Shown in pieces: positions 38,743 to 47,024 of a DNA stretch of 47,024 nt. How positions within the stretch are numbered: the stretch's first letter is position 1; the number at the start of each line of letters is the position of its first letter. Below the pieces are notes generated by a model that saw only the letters and a list, made by a program, of their open reading frames with translations, did not search any database and was not told the origin of the DNA. The translations under genes and the position numbers were made by a program. The stretch is from positions 1-47,024 of the forward strand of contig JAHEMF010000019.1 of NCBI GenBank assembly GCA_024643795.1. The letters are read 5' to 3'. The stretch comes from Bacteroidota bacterium. GTDB taxonomy: Bacteria > Bacteroidota > Bacteroidia > AKYH767-A > OLB10.

Positions 38743-38982
38743 TTATAGATCCCAAATACTACTGCGTTTTTTACGGACCATGTTCCTTAGATTTAAAATA
38801 AATGCCATGATAAGGTAGATCACCACCGGTGAACCAATTGCAATAAAGGAAACATAAATGAAAAACAAACGAATATTTGCAGTACGCATACCCAGTTTAT
38901 TTCCCCACCATTCACAAACTCCGAATGCCTGCAACTCAAACCAGTCTCTGATGCCTGTTATTGTTTGATAGATAAAGTTCAT
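38743..38982 (-). CDS. PspC-domain membrane protein
   Basis: 79 residues from ATG 38982; a longer reading back to 39075 would lie inside the DUF2851 gene and is unlikely. The pattern is an amphipathic front (MNFIYQTITGIRDWFELQAF), WWGNKLGMRTANIRLFFIYVSF with a turn, and one or two membrane segments (IAIGSPVVIYLIMAFIL), then a basic tail. PspC proteins belong to the phage-shock envelope-stress response, but stand-alone PspC proteins in this phylum are uncharacterised. Start and upstream stop overlap as ATGA, so translation is coupled to DUF2851. Confidence 0.85.
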   Translation of the reverse strand: MNFIYQTITGIRDWFELQAFGVCEWWGNKLGMRTANIRLFFIYVSFIAIGSPVVIYLIMAFILNLRNMVRKKRSSIWDL

Positions 38983-40253
38983 CTTCCTGATATAAAATGT
39001 GTACCCCATGTGCAATTTAAACATTTTTTTTGATTGCAAAATTGTGTAGTAAGATGATATAATGCTTGAGTACATACTGCATCATTGATCTCAACAGGTG
39101 TATCTTTCCATTGACGTATGATCCGGTTATTTTCAGGCGGACATTTACGTGCAAGATTTATCGCATGATCTACCCTGAACTGATCTCCCATTATTTTTCC
39201 CTGCCAAAAAAGGAATACACTCAATGTATTAATGATGATATTATGAATGGCATCAGAACCCAGCCTTTTTTTCTTTGGTGAAGACAGTTGGTCAAAAACA
39301 AAATGATCATCCCAGTACGGAGCTGCTGAAATATTGAATAATCTCCTGACATTCTCATAGGAGGGTGATGAATCAAGAAGCCCGGAAATTAAATTCAGAT
39401 TATTGAGCACCATAGCAAACTGTGAAATTCTGATAGTTGGAAAATTGTTAGGATGTAGTCGCATAAATTTCCATACTTCTTTTTGCAAAGGGGCCAGATC
39501 ATATTTCCTGGATAAATGTTGATATTCCCGTCTCAGGTTCATAGGGTATGGATCCTTATACATCGCATTCAAAAAACCGGATTGTCCAAACAGCAGTGCT
39601 TCAATCTGTATTGCAGAATCAAGGTGCTTGAGTATCACATTATATGGAATTGACCTTGCCAGCATTGAAAATGGTTCTGCATTTACTTTAAAACCAAAGT
39701 TGCGGGCAAGTAAATGATACAACACTTCGTTTGCCGATGTTACTCCTTTTTGTTTAAGAATGGCAACCTGTTCTAATTTACTTTCAAGCCGGTCCGCAAA
39801 TAGCCTGTCAAGCCAGCCTATTTGCTGCAATGTATTGAGCTTATGTAATTGATCTTTGCAAACCACAATCTGCATTTTATTGTTCAATTCCAGGTATCGG
39901 TCATAGAGTTCATGATTGTAATGATCTTTTATCTCCAGGGTTTCAACCTGATTGCCTGCATTATTCAGCACCATTCTGTCGCATTCATGCACAACATGAA
40001 GTATAACATTATTATACATAGGGTCATGTTGATGCCGATGTATGTTCCAGTCAGATGACTTTACATGTATCTCTACATTTCCTGCTGATAATATTCCATC
40101 GATCTGTATGCGTGCATTAAAAAAGTCGGGGCCGCTGTCATTATTCAGGTGACCGGGGTGCACAATAATTATTTCACGACCCATGTCAGTTATTAATGCT
40201 TCTGAATTTAACAGCTTATTATGCCAAAGCCAGGCTAAAAAATCTTCCGTCAT
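38979..40253 (-). CDS. DUF2851 family protein
   Basis: 424 residues. DUF2851 marks are present: the start MTEDFLAWLWHNKLL, GHLNNDSGPDFFNARIQIDG, GNVEIHVKSSDWNIHRHQHD and the cysteine-bearing end NQKKCLNCTWGTHFI, which may bind metal or form a disulfide. The conserved D, E and K in the segment GPDFFNARI to GNVEIHVK-SSDW resemble a nuclease-like (PD-(D/E)XK) core, but I have not aligned it, so that is only a suggestion. It leads the operon with PspC and the RmlD-type gene and has a strong promoter. Confidence 0.88.
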   Translation of the reverse strand: MTEDFLAWLWHNKLLNSEALITDMGREIIIVHPGHLNNDSGPDFFNARIQIDGILSAGNVEIHVKSSDWNIHRHQHDPMYNNVILHVVHECDRMVLNNAGNQVETLEIKDHYNHELYDRYLELNNKMQIVVCKDQLHKLNTLQQIGWLDRLFADRLESKLEQVAILKQKGVTSANEVLYHLLARNFGFKVNAEPFSMLARSIPYNVILKHLDSAIQIEALLFGQSGFLNAMYKDPYPMNLRREYQHLSRKYDLAPLQKEVWKFMRLHPNNFPTIRISQFAMVLNNLNLISGLLDSSPSYENVRRLFNISAAPYWDDHFVFDQLSSPKKKRLGSDAIHNIIINTLSVFLFWQGKIMGDQFRVDHAINLARKCPPENNRIIRQWKDTPVEINDAVCTQALYHLTTQFCNQKKCLNCTWGTHFISGR

Positions 40254-40288
40254 TGAAAAGCGGATTGAAAAGTGAAAAGTTTACTTCA

Positions 40289-40318
40289 CAAAAGTAGTAA
40301 ATTATATATCTCAGACAA
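40289..40318 (-). promoter_or_regulatory. Bacteroidota promoter (-33 TTG, -7 TACTTTTG) of the DUF2851 operon
   Basis: On the reverse strand TTG (40316-40318) and TACTTTTG (40289-40296) are 19 bases apart, the consensus spacing. The ATG at 40253 follows after 35 bases. The -33 box lies inside the last codons of pyrF. Confidence 0.65.
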
Positions 40319-41132
40319 TTCCATTTTGTTTGAGAACCTCTTCCATACTCAACTGGAGCTTTTTAGATTCACTAGCTGCGGCAGACTCAAAATCCTCACC
40401 GGATGAAGCATATATTATGCCTCTCGATGAATTGACCAGCAAACCTATGTCTTTATTCATGCCATACTTGCACACTTCTTCAAGACTTCCACCCTGGGCT
40501 CCAACACCTGGCACCAAAAGAAAGTGATCAGGAATTAATTTTCTAACATCTTCAAGCATTTCAGCTCGCGTTGCTCCTATCACATACATCATATTCCCTG
40601 CATTACCCCACTTGGAAGAAACCTCCAATACTCTTTCAAAAACTCTTTCACCTGTACTCAGAGACTGCGTTTGAAAATCAAGTGATCCGGGGTTGGAAGT
40701 AAGAGCAAGCAGGATCACCCATTTATCTTGAAATTTTAAAAATGGCTTAACAGAATCCGAACCCATATAGGGTGCAACAGTTACAGAATCGAAATCATAC
40801 GTATTGAAGAAAGTACCGGCATACATTTCTGAAGTATTGCCTATATCACCTCTTTTAGCATCAGCTATGGTAAAAATGTCATCGGGAATATAGTCCAATG
40901 TTTTCTTAAGGCTGTTCCAGCCGTTAATACCCATTCTTTCATAGAACGCAATGTTTGGTTTATATGCTACGCAATGGGCTTTGGTAGCATCGATGATACG
41001 CTTGTTAAATTCAAAAACAGGATCATCAAGTGATCTCAAATGCTGCGGGATCTTTTCAATATCAGTATCTAATCCTATGCACAGAAAAGATCTCTTTGTT
41101 TTGATATTTGCAATCAATTGGTCCCTGTTCAT
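40311..41132 (-). CDS. pyrF: Orotidine 5'-phosphate decarboxylase (type 2)
   Basis: 273 residues, the longer type 2 length. The catalytic DAKRGD motif is at 91-96 (D91, K93, D96), after [23 protein letters not shown] and [10 protein letters not shown] give the phosphate-binding loops. It removes CO2 from orotidine monophosphate to make UMP, the last step of de novo UMP synthesis. It follows prfA by 18 bases in the purM-prfA-pyrF unit. Confidence 0.96.
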   Translation of the reverse strand: MNRDQLIANIKTKRSFLCIGLDTDIEKIPQHLRSLDDPVFEFNKRIIDATKAHCVAYKPNIAFYERMGINGWNSLKKTLDYIPDDIFTIADAKRGDIGNTSEMYAGTFFNTYDFDSVTVAPYMGSDSVKPFLKFQDKWVILLALTSNPGSLDFQTQSLSTGERVFERVLEVSSKWGNAGNMMYVIGATRAEMLEDVRKLIPDHFLLVPGVGAQGGSLEEVCKYGMNKDIGLLVNSSRGIIYASSGEDFESAAASESKKLQLSMEEVLKQNGIV

Positions 41133-41150
41133 CGTATCATTTGTTATTCA

Positions 41151-42233
41151 TCAGGTTAGTGAACCCTCTTTCATTTTTTCAGCATTCTCCGCCACCTGCA
41201 ATTTATCAATGAATTCCTGTATCTCACCGCTCATTACAGAATCCAGATCGTAGGTTGAAAAACCAATTCTATGATCGGTAACCCGGCTTTGTGGATAATT
41301 ATAGGTACGGATCTTAGCGGATCTGTCACCGGTAGAAACCAATGTTTTTCTACGGCGCGATACTTCCTCCATTCTTTTGTTGTATTCCATATCATACAAC
41401 CTCGACCTTAACATCTGCATGGCCCTTTCTCGGTTTCCATGTTGCGACCTTTCAATCTGACAGGTTACCATTATTCCGGTTGGCTTGTGTGTTAGCTGGA
41501 CTTTTGTTTCCACCTTATTTACGTTCTGTCCTCCTGCTCCGCTGGATCGGGCAGTTTGTAATTCGATATCGGCAGGATTGATCTCAACATCAAACTCATC
41601 TGCCTCAGGCAATACAGCCACGGTGGCTGCTGATGTGTGCACACGACCTTGTGTTTCTGTGAGCGGAACACGTTGTACACGATGCACACCGCTTTCGTAC
41701 TTTAACTGACCATATGCATTAGGAGCATTCACTTCAAATATAACTTCCTTATAACCTCCGGTATTCCCCTCATTAAAATCAACCACATTCACTTTCCAGC
41801 CTTTAAGATCGCAATAGCGAGTATACATCCTGTAAAGGTCACCGGCAAAAATACTTGCCTCATCACCTCCTGTACCTGCTCTTATTTCTACTATAGCATT
41901 TTTTGCATCTTCAGGATCCTGAGGGAGCAAGATGACCCTGATCTCTTCTTCAAGTTCTGTTTGTTTTAATAACAGTTCTTCCAATTCCGTCTTGGCCATG
42001 GCTCTGAACTCTTCGTCTTTTTCATTGGCCAGTAAATCTTTTGCCGAGGCAATGTTCTCGAGAACATTCCGATAGACCTTATATACTTCTACTACCTTCG
42101 ACAATTCACTAAAAGATCGGTTAAGTGCGGTGAATTTTTTTCGGTCAGCTATAACCCCTGGGTCTGACAACTGGGTCGACACCTGCTCATACCGGTGGTA
42201 AAGAGATTCAAGTTTTTCGAGTAATGTTGACAT
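41151..42233 (-). CDS. prfA: Peptide chain release factor 1
   Basis: 360 residues. The peptidyl-hydrolysis motif GGQ is at 234-236 in [16 protein letters not shown]. The stop-codon reading tripeptide is PLT at 190-192 in [16 protein letters not shown], fitting RF1 (P-x-T), not RF2 (S-P-F). RF1 frees the finished protein at UAA and UAG codons. N-terminal coiled region and domain order are normal. It starts 3 bases after the purM stop. Confidence 0.97.
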   Translation of the reverse strand: MSTLLEKLESLYHRYEQVSTQLSDPGVIADRKKFTALNRSFSELSKVVEVYKVYRNVLENIASAKDLLANEKDEEFRAMAKTELEELLLKQTELEEEIRVILLPQDPEDAKNAIVEIRAGTGGDEASIFAGDLYRMYTRYCDLKGWKVNVVDFNEGNTGGYKEVIFEVNAPNAYGQLKYESGVHRVQRVPLTETQGRVHTSAATVAVLPEADEFDVEINPADIELQTARSSGAGGQNVNKVETKVQLTHKPTGIMVTCQIERSQHGNRERAMQMLRSRLYDMEYNKRMEEVSRRRKTLVSTGDRSAKIRTYNYPQSRVTDHRIGFSTYDLDSVMSGEIQEFIDKLQVAENAEKMKEGSLT

Positions 42234-42236
42234 AGG

Positions 42237-43448
42237 TCAGGAGTTATATTCAAATGTCCCCTGCGGGGAAGTGATCGTTAATTTTTTACCATTATAGGCT
42301 TCGCATCTTCCTACAATCTTTGCTTCCACTTTGTAGTTTCCGGCAATGTTCATGATGTCATGAGCTGCTGCTTCATTACAATATATCTCAAACCTGTGGC
42401 CCATGTTGAACACCTTATACATCTCCTGCCATGAAGTACCTGACTCCTTTCTGATAAGCTTAAAAAGCGGAGGTATTTCAAACATGTTATCCTTGATGAT
42501 GTGCAAGTTGTTGACAAAGTGAAGCACCTTGGTTTGTGCCCCACCTGAACAATGTATCATACCATGAACCTTATCATGATATTTCTCCAATACCTCTTTA
42601 ATTATGGGAGCATAAGTTCGTGTTGGGGATAAGACCAATTTTGCAGCATGAACATCACCTTTAAATCCGGTGAAAGAATCATTGATCTTAACAGGGTCTG
42701 TAAGTGATAGTGAACCAGAATAGATCAGTGACGGATCTACTGCCGGATCATATGTCTCAGGATATTTCTTTGCAATAGTCTTTGAAAACACATCATGCCT
42801 TGCTGATGTAAGCCCGTTACTTCCCATCCCCCCATTGTATTCACTTTCATATGAAGCGATGCCGGTAGATGAAAGTCCAATAATAACATCCCCTGCTTGT
42901 ATTTTTTCGTTCGATATAACCTGTGCCCGAGGCATACGGCAAGTAACATTTGAATCAACAATCACAGTTCTTACCAGATCACCTACATCGGCAGTTTCTC
43001 CTCCTGTTAACACAGTATTGATACCAAGAGAGGATAGTTCATCACACAACTCCTGAGTACCTTTAATGATGGCTGCGACAACTTCACCGGGAATCAGATG
43101 TTTGTTACGGCCTATTGTGGAAGAAACCAGAATGTTGTTTACTGCACCCACACACAGAAGATCATCGATGTTCATTACAATTGCATCCTGGGCAATACCT
43201 TTCCACACTGACAAGTCACCTGTTTCTTTCCAGTAGGCATATGCAAGTGAAGACTTTGTTCCTGCGCCATCGGCATGCATAATATTGCAATGATCCGGAG
43301 AGCCTGCTAATATGTCCGGTATGACTTTACAAAAAGCATTAGGAAAAATTCCTTTGTCGATATGCTTTATAGCAGCATGAACATCTTCCTTGCTGGCGGA
43401 AACGCCTCGTCCGGCATAGCGCTCGTTCTTATGGGTATCAGAATCCAT
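42237..43448 (-). CDS. purM: Phosphoribosylformylglycinamidine cyclo-ligase (AIR synthase)
   Basis: 403 residues from ATG 43448 (MDSDTHKNERYAGRGVSASK); a GTG at 43466 would add six residues but lies in a hairpin. Family marks: HADGAGTKSSLAY, AQDAIVMNIDDLLCVGA, VLTGGETADVGDLV, GLSSTGIASYESEYNGGMGSNG and HCSGGAQTK. PurM uses ATP to close FGAM into aminoimidazole ribotide in purine synthesis. It is longer than E. coli PurM (about 345), as is usual in this phylum. The start codon is 2 bases after the T-run of a terminator hairpin. First gene of purM-prfA-pyrF. Confidence 0.94.
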   Translation of the reverse strand: MDSDTHKNERYAGRGVSASKEDVHAAIKHIDKGIFPNAFCKVIPDILAGSPDHCNIMHADGAGTKSSLAYAYWKETGDLSVWKGIAQDAIVMNIDDLLCVGAVNNILVSSTIGRNKHLIPGEVVAAIIKGTQELCDELSSLGINTVLTGGETADVGDLVRTVIVDSNVTCRMPRAQVISNEKIQAGDVIIGLSSTGIASYESEYNGGMGSNGLTSARHDVFSKTIAKKYPETYDPAVDPSLIYSGSLSLTDPVKINDSFTGFKGDVHAAKLVLSPTRTYAPIIKEVLEKYHDKVHGMIHCSGGAQTKVLHFVNNLHIIKDNMFEIPPLFKLIRKESGTSWQEMYKVFNMGHRFEIYCNEAAAHDIMNIAGNYKVEAKIVGRCEAYNGKKLTITSPQGTFEYNS

Positions 43449-43450
43449 CC

Positions 43451-43486
43451 TAAAAATGGAAAGCACCCTACAAGAGGATGCTTTCC
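43451..43486 (-). terminator. Strong terminator-like hairpin touching the purM start codon
   Basis: On the reverse strand GGAAAGCATCC and GGGTGCTTTCC form an 11-base-pair stem (one G-U) with a seven-base loop, followed by ATTTTTA at 43457-43451. The purM ATG begins at 43448. It lies 20 bases after the stop of the PorE-like gene, which it can terminate; its place also allows control of purM. Confidence 0.85.
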
Positions 43487-43506
43487 GTATTTATAATATG
43501 TCTTTA

Positions 43507-45453
43507 CTATTTCTTCTTTGGAACATAGTCAGTGCTAAGCACGCTGAATTCAGTTCTACGATTCTTTTGATGTGCTGCTTCTTTTTCCTCTTCTGTTCCC
43601 ATTTTTGCAATTGCATCATCGGAAATTCTAAGCTCACGCTCACCACGACCTTCAGAACTCAACCTATCTTTAGCTACACCATTCTTGATCAGATAATCGA
43701 CCACAGATTTAGCACGGCGGTTTGACAGATCCTGGTTATATTCATCAGTTGCTCTTGAGTCGGTATGTGCAACGATCTTGATAGTGATAGTTGGATTCTC
43801 ATCAAGGATCTTGATCAGGTTATCAAGTTCTTTCTTGGATTCGGCACGTAATGTTGCTTTATCAAGATCGTAGAAGATATCCGGCATTTCGATAGGCTTG
43901 GCAGTAGACTTCAATGGGAAATCGAAATCACCCACAAAATCCTTTGAATCTTCAAGTCCTACAGTAGTAACTTCCAAAAATTTTGTCAGATACCCAGTAT
44001 ATGATGCAGAAACTTTGTATTTGGTTTCGGGCTTAAGGTCATAACGGTACATTCCATCAGATCCTGTAAGCACACTCAAAGCTGTACCATCAGAACCAAA
44101 CAGCTCAACTGTTGCTCCTGCAATGCTTTCCTTGGTGTCAGTATCATAAACTCTACCAGCAACTGAGAAAACAGGAGTTGGGATCTTGAAAGTATAAATA
44201 TCATCTTCACCTAAACCTCCGGAACGGTTTGAAGAAAGGTATCCATCTTTTTCTGATGTAAACAGAATACCGAAGTCATCTGCTGAAGAGTTGATCGGGT
44301 ATTGAAGGTTAGTTGCTTCACCCCAGTTGCTTCCCTCATTAACGGAAGAATAAATATCCAGACCGCCCATACCGGGACGACCGTTGCTTGAGAAGTAAAA
44401 TTTGCCGGATGGAGAAATGTAAGGATACATCTCATCTTTTTCGGTATTGATAGTGTATCCCAGATTTTTTGGAGTACCCCATGAAGAATCAGCAGCGTTC
44501 CAGGCAACAGAAAAAATATCTTTACTCCCAATTGTACCGGGCATATCTGACGAAAAATACAATGTTTTACCATCAGCTGAAAGGTATGGATGACCAGAAG
44601 TAAAATCTTCTGATGTAAAAGGAAGGTAGGCAGGCTCACTCCATTTTGAACCGTCCCATACGGAGGTCATGATGCGGCAATTTCCTTCTTTCCCTTTTAG
44701 TTTATTGCACCGGGTAAAGAAAAGCGTTCTTGTTTGTTCGTGATAAAACGAAACACCGTCTGATTCAGAAGAATTAACTGGTGAAGCTACAGCTACCGGA
44801 GTGCTCCACTTTCCGTTGTTATCTTGAGCCGCACTGAAAAGGTCAAAGAATTTCTGACCATACCATGCGTCGTTATTATTACCTGTGGCTTCCATTCTTG
44901 ATGAAGTTATGAAAAGTCCGTTAGGGGCATTAGAAAGTGTTGGCGCAAAATCATAGTACTTTGAATTCAGTGCACCTAAGTTTTCAACTACTGCTCGTGT
45001 TGGTTTTTGTTTCCACTCATTTGCTTTAGTACATGTCGCGATCATTACCGAGGTGTTGGGATCATCGGGCGACATCTCTTTATATGCATTGTATTGTGCT
45101 ATGGCATCCTCATATCTGCCGTTGTTGTACAGTGCAGTTGCATACCTCCAGGTAGCTTCAGGATTTTTGTTACCATCATTCACTGATTTCTCATACCAGT
45201 TGAGAGCTTCTTCGTAATTATGAGTTTTGCTATAGCTTTCACCAAGCTTATAAGCAACCTCGGCCTTGAGCTCATCCTTCTTAGCCTTGGCATACATTTT
45301 CTTATAAAGTTCATTGGCTCTGTAATAGTTTCCAACGTCGTATGCTGCATCAGCTTTTGCGGTCTTACTCTTCTTGGCTTTATTCTGGGCCGCCGCAGGC
45401 ATACTCAAAAGGGCGAACATCAGAAAAATCACACATGTTAAACGGGTTGTCAT
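43507..45453 (-). CDS. PorE-like OmpA-family protein (TPR, PD40 propeller, CarboxypepD-reg, OmpA)
   Basis: 648 residues from ATG 45453, the start of a good signal peptide (MTTRLTCVIFLMFALLSMPAAAQ). Domain order: TPR units (about 30-145, YDVGNYYRANELYKKMY); PD40/WD40-like repeats (about 185-410, DGKTLYFSSDMPGTIGSKDIF and PSGKFYFSSNGRPGMGGLDIY); a carboxypeptidase-regulatory-like domain (about 425-490, VAGRVYDTDTKESIAGATVEL); and an OmpA-like peptidoglycan-binding domain (about 530-640, VAHTDSRATDEYNQDLSNRRA). This is the PorE architecture of the T9SS, which fixes the machine to peptidoglycan. PorE itself is a lipoprotein; this one has no lipobox, so it may be a paralogue. Confidence 0.85.
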   Translation of the reverse strand: MTTRLTCVIFLMFALLSMPAAAQNKAKKSKTAKADAAYDVGNYYRANELYKKMYAKAKKDELKAEVAYKLGESYSKTHNYEEALNWYEKSVNDGNKNPEATWRYATALYNNGRYEDAIAQYNAYKEMSPDDPNTSVMIATCTKANEWKQKPTRAVVENLGALNSKYYDFAPTLSNAPNGLFITSSRMEATGNNNDAWYGQKFFDLFSAAQDNNGKWSTPVAVASPVNSSESDGVSFYHEQTRTLFFTRCNKLKGKEGNCRIMTSVWDGSKWSEPAYLPFTSEDFTSGHPYLSADGKTLYFSSDMPGTIGSKDIFSVAWNAADSSWGTPKNLGYTINTEKDEMYPYISPSGKFYFSSNGRPGMGGLDIYSSVNEGSNWGEATNLQYPINSSADDFGILFTSEKDGYLSSNRSGGLGEDDIYTFKIPTPVFSVAGRVYDTDTKESIAGATVELFGSDGTALSVLTGSDGMYRYDLKPETKYKVSASYTGYLTKFLEVTTVGLEDSKDFVGDFDFPLKSTAKPIEMPDIFYDLDKATLRAESKKELDNLIKILDENPTITIKIVAHTDSRATDEYNQDLSNRRAKSVVDYLIKNGVAKDRLSSEGRGERELRISDDAIAKMGTEEEKEAAHQKNRRTEFSVLSTDYVPKKK

Positions 45454-45488
45454 AATGAGATAGGAATTACGTATTTCTTTGTATTGCA

Positions 45489-45496
45489 CAAATGTA
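45489..45496 (-). promoter_or_regulatory. Bacteroidota -7 promoter element for the PorE-like gene
   Basis: The reverse strand reads TACATTTG (TAnnTTTG), 35 bases before the ATG at 45453. No clear -33 box. The rest of the 195-base spacer 45454-45648 holds an AT-rich imperfect hairpin at 45566-45602 and nothing else I can name. Confidence 0.5.
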
Positions 45497-45648
45497 AAAG
45501 GATAGCAAAGAAAAAAATTATTTCCCTGATATCAAAACACTTAGACAAAGTAAACTGAAGTTGTTGGATAGTATTAATTAGCTGTATATCAATTAATTAT
45601 CCCAATTTTTAGAATATCTGTGACCTTTAGGACCTCACAATCCCAATA

Positions 45649-46068
45649 TTAATCCTCAGTAACAGGGATCTTTATGGTCAGAGTGCCTTCAGTTTCAGTG
45701 AAATCATACGGAATTCCACCTTTCACCCGCTCAACAATGCTAGTATCTTTTCCGGTCATGAACAAATAATACTTTCCACACTTGAGCCCGGAAACCGTTA
45801 CTTGCTTGGTACCAACTGCCCCAACAACAACCAGATCGTATAATGAAGGGTCATCGCCTGGAAATTCTGTTTTATCAAATGCTATAAATGCACTGTCACG
45901 GTAATCCGGTTGACTATATATTGGATCACTATGGTGCTCAGGTTCAAGGATAAGTGTAACATTTCCACCTGTTCCGGCACTACATTTTTTATCCTTCTTG
46001 CAGGAAGAAACTGTAAATGCAATGACCGCTGCCACAAAGAAGAGAAGTCCGGTTTTAGAATTTTTCAT
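45649..46068 (-). CDS. Small lipoprotein in operon with an outer-membrane protein
   Basis: 139 residues with the lipobox AFTVSSCKKDKK (cysteine near residue 23). The mature part is short and beta-rich (VTLILEPEHHSDPIY, KQVTVSGLKCGKYYLFMTGK), with an HH pair and the two cysteines that may bind metal, though that is speculative. It starts 2 bases after the stop of the upstream barrel gene, so the two are co-transcribed. I do not recognise a named family. Confidence 0.78.
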   Translation of the reverse strand: MKNSKTGLLFFVAAVIAFTVSSCKKDKKCSAGTGGNVTLILEPEHHSDPIYSQPDYRDSAFIAFDKTEFPGDDPSLYDLVVVGAVGTKQVTVSGLKCGKYYLFMTGKDTSIVERVKGGIPYDFTETEGTLTIKIPVTED

Positions 46069-46070
46069 GA

Positions 46071-47012
46071 TTAAAAATTATAAGATACTGATGTAACTAT
46101 TCTGTGATTCCATTTAGGTTGCTCGCCATTAACATCCTGCAAGGTTGGTAAGTTAAATGCTGCATTGAACTTAACTGCTCCAAGATACAACTCTGTACCC
46201 AACCCTGTCCACAATATGGTACCTCCGCTATCATCTACTTCCATCCCACCCGCGTTATCAACAGCGGCTACCTCCAAACCACTACAAACGTATGGCATCA
46301 AAGTTTTATTTCTCACCATTGCTGAATAAAACAAGAACAAATTAGTATTGAAAGTGTTTCCATATCTATATTCATCCGGGTTCTCAAAGTTAAATTTGTA
46401 ACTAAGGTCAACACTCCAGCCTATGTTCCTATACTTTCCAATATAAACTGTTGACAGCATCAGGTCTGTTGAACCGGTACCTGAAGGAAGATGGTGTGCA
46501 AATGGAATATGAAAATCCTCATCAGGTTCCCATGTTCCTGTGGCAAACTTGATGCCTCCTCCAATAAAGACCCGGTGCCTCAATATAGTTGAATCCATGT
46601 CCATGGTATTAAATAGTTGTGTGTGTATCAGCAATGTAGCATCACCCAAAGAACTCTGGCTTGCCTGTTCTGAAGCAAAACTGAAATTGTTGTATGAATA
46701 AGGAACAAAAACCAAAGCCCTGACAAAAGGCGAGAACACCGCCTGACCATAAAGCTCAAATGTGTTATAATTTCCGTTCCAGTCACCTGAAGCAGTGGTG
46801 ATGGGCTCATCACCATGATCATGCTGGACCCTCATACCGGCACCTTGCAGCGTGTATTCTGCAGCAGAATTCTTATATCGAAGTCCTACAAAATTTTTGT
46901 TGGTGGAAGGGTTCAATCCTAAATAACAATTACAATAATCGCATGCATATGTTTGAAATGTCAAAACATTCACGCACGTAATGATCAGCGTTATAAAAAC
47001 AAATTTTTTCAT
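46071..47012 (-). CDS. Outer-membrane beta-barrel protein with cysteine-rich N-terminus
   Basis: 313 residues. The signal peptide ends near TFQTYA and the mature protein begins CDYCNCYLGLNP, three cysteines in six residues. A barrel-like body follows, ending TSVSYNF with a terminal phenylalanine. Proteins opening with CDxCxC are found next to metal-related outer-membrane proteins in this phylum, and the loop QHDHGDEP is rich in metal-liking residues; metal handling is a guess. Only 12 bases upstream lie in the window, so the promoter is not seen. Confidence 0.8.
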   Translation of the reverse strand: MKKFVFITLIITCVNVLTFQTYACDYCNCYLGLNPSTNKNFVGLRYKNSAAEYTLQGAGMRVQHDHGDEPITTASGDWNGNYNTFELYGQAVFSPFVRALVFVPYSYNNFSFASEQASQSSLGDATLLIHTQLFNTMDMDSTILRHRVFIGGGIKFATGTWEPDEDFHIPFAHHLPSGTGSTDLMLSTVYIGKYRNIGWSVDLSYKFNFENPDEYRYGNTFNTNLFLFYSAMVRNKTLMPYVCSGLEVAAVDNAGGMEVDDSGGTILWTGLGTELYLGAVKFNAAFNLPTLQDVNGEQPKWNHRIVTSVSYNF

Positions 47013-47024
47013 GTTGTAAATTTT

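Noticed and set aside
38979-39075. Longer N-terminus for the PspC gene
   Set aside because: Would lie inside the DUF2851 gene; ATG 38982 with ATGA overlap gives the family's normal start.
45566-45602. Hairpin GGATA-ATTAATT / AATTAAT-TATCC with ATTTTT after it on the forward strand
   Set aside because: Both neighbours run on the reverse strand, where no T-run follows; AT-rich and likely chance.

Overview
The window is ordinary, gene-dense chromosome from a member of the Bacteroidota. Three signs support this. Secreted proteins carry type IX secretion (T9SS) sorting domains: type A at 337-2886 and 34668-36902, and a gliding-motility type B domain at 25470-29474. A PorE-like OmpA protein, DUF2851 and DUF4412 proteins are present. 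The motif TAnnTTTG, the Bacteroidota -7 promoter element, recurs upstream of many genes, while Shine-Dalgarno sequences are inconspicuous. There are no rRNA or tRNA genes, insertion sequences, prophage genes or CRISPR arrays that I can see. No intergenic stretch exceeds 300 bases; the longest is 264 bases.

Layout. 1-2886 (-): a T9SS-secreted Asp-box propeller followed by a GNAT acetyltransferase cut by the window edge. 3112-7835: recJ, a secreted barrel-like protein, a DUF4412 protein and a CBS/CorC membrane protein. 7832-12315 (-): fructose-1,6-bisphosphatase and the repair coupling factor mfd. 12495-14760 (+): two overlapping glycosyltransferase genes. 14765-16648 (-): an FtsE-like ATPase with a 67-residue partner, then a lipoprotein. 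16845-21624 (+): a large TPR protein translationally coupled to an outer-membrane barrel. 21820-25486 (+): gyrB and a GNAT-nitrilase fusion. 25470-29474 (-): a 1334-residue SprB-repeat surface protein. 29571-33196 (+): malate dehydrogenase, a GC-rich folded non-coding element, a SulP anion transporter and a GNAT enzyme. 33230-36902 (-): a secreted FG-GAP protein and a lipoprotein with a heme-like motif and a propeller. 36998-37794 (+): yajQ, a nested inverted repeat and a 52-residue basic protein. 37799-40253 (-): DUF2851, PspC and RmlD-type reductase genes in one operon. 40311-43448 (-): purM, prfA, pyrF. 43507-47012 (-): PorE-like protein, then a lipoprotein and an outer-membrane protein in one operon.

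Common themes are housekeeping (DNA repair and topology, pyrimidine and purine synthesis, translation termination, central carbon metabolism) and the cell envelope (T9SS cargo, a PorE-like anchor, barrels, lipoproteins, glycosyltransferases). I see no defence system or other obvious accessory island. The signals most worth following are the 95-base folded GC-rich element at 30571-30665, the terminator-like hairpin touching the purM start codon, the nested inverted repeat at 37513-37563 with the small gene after it, and the coupled TPR/barrel pair of unknown function.
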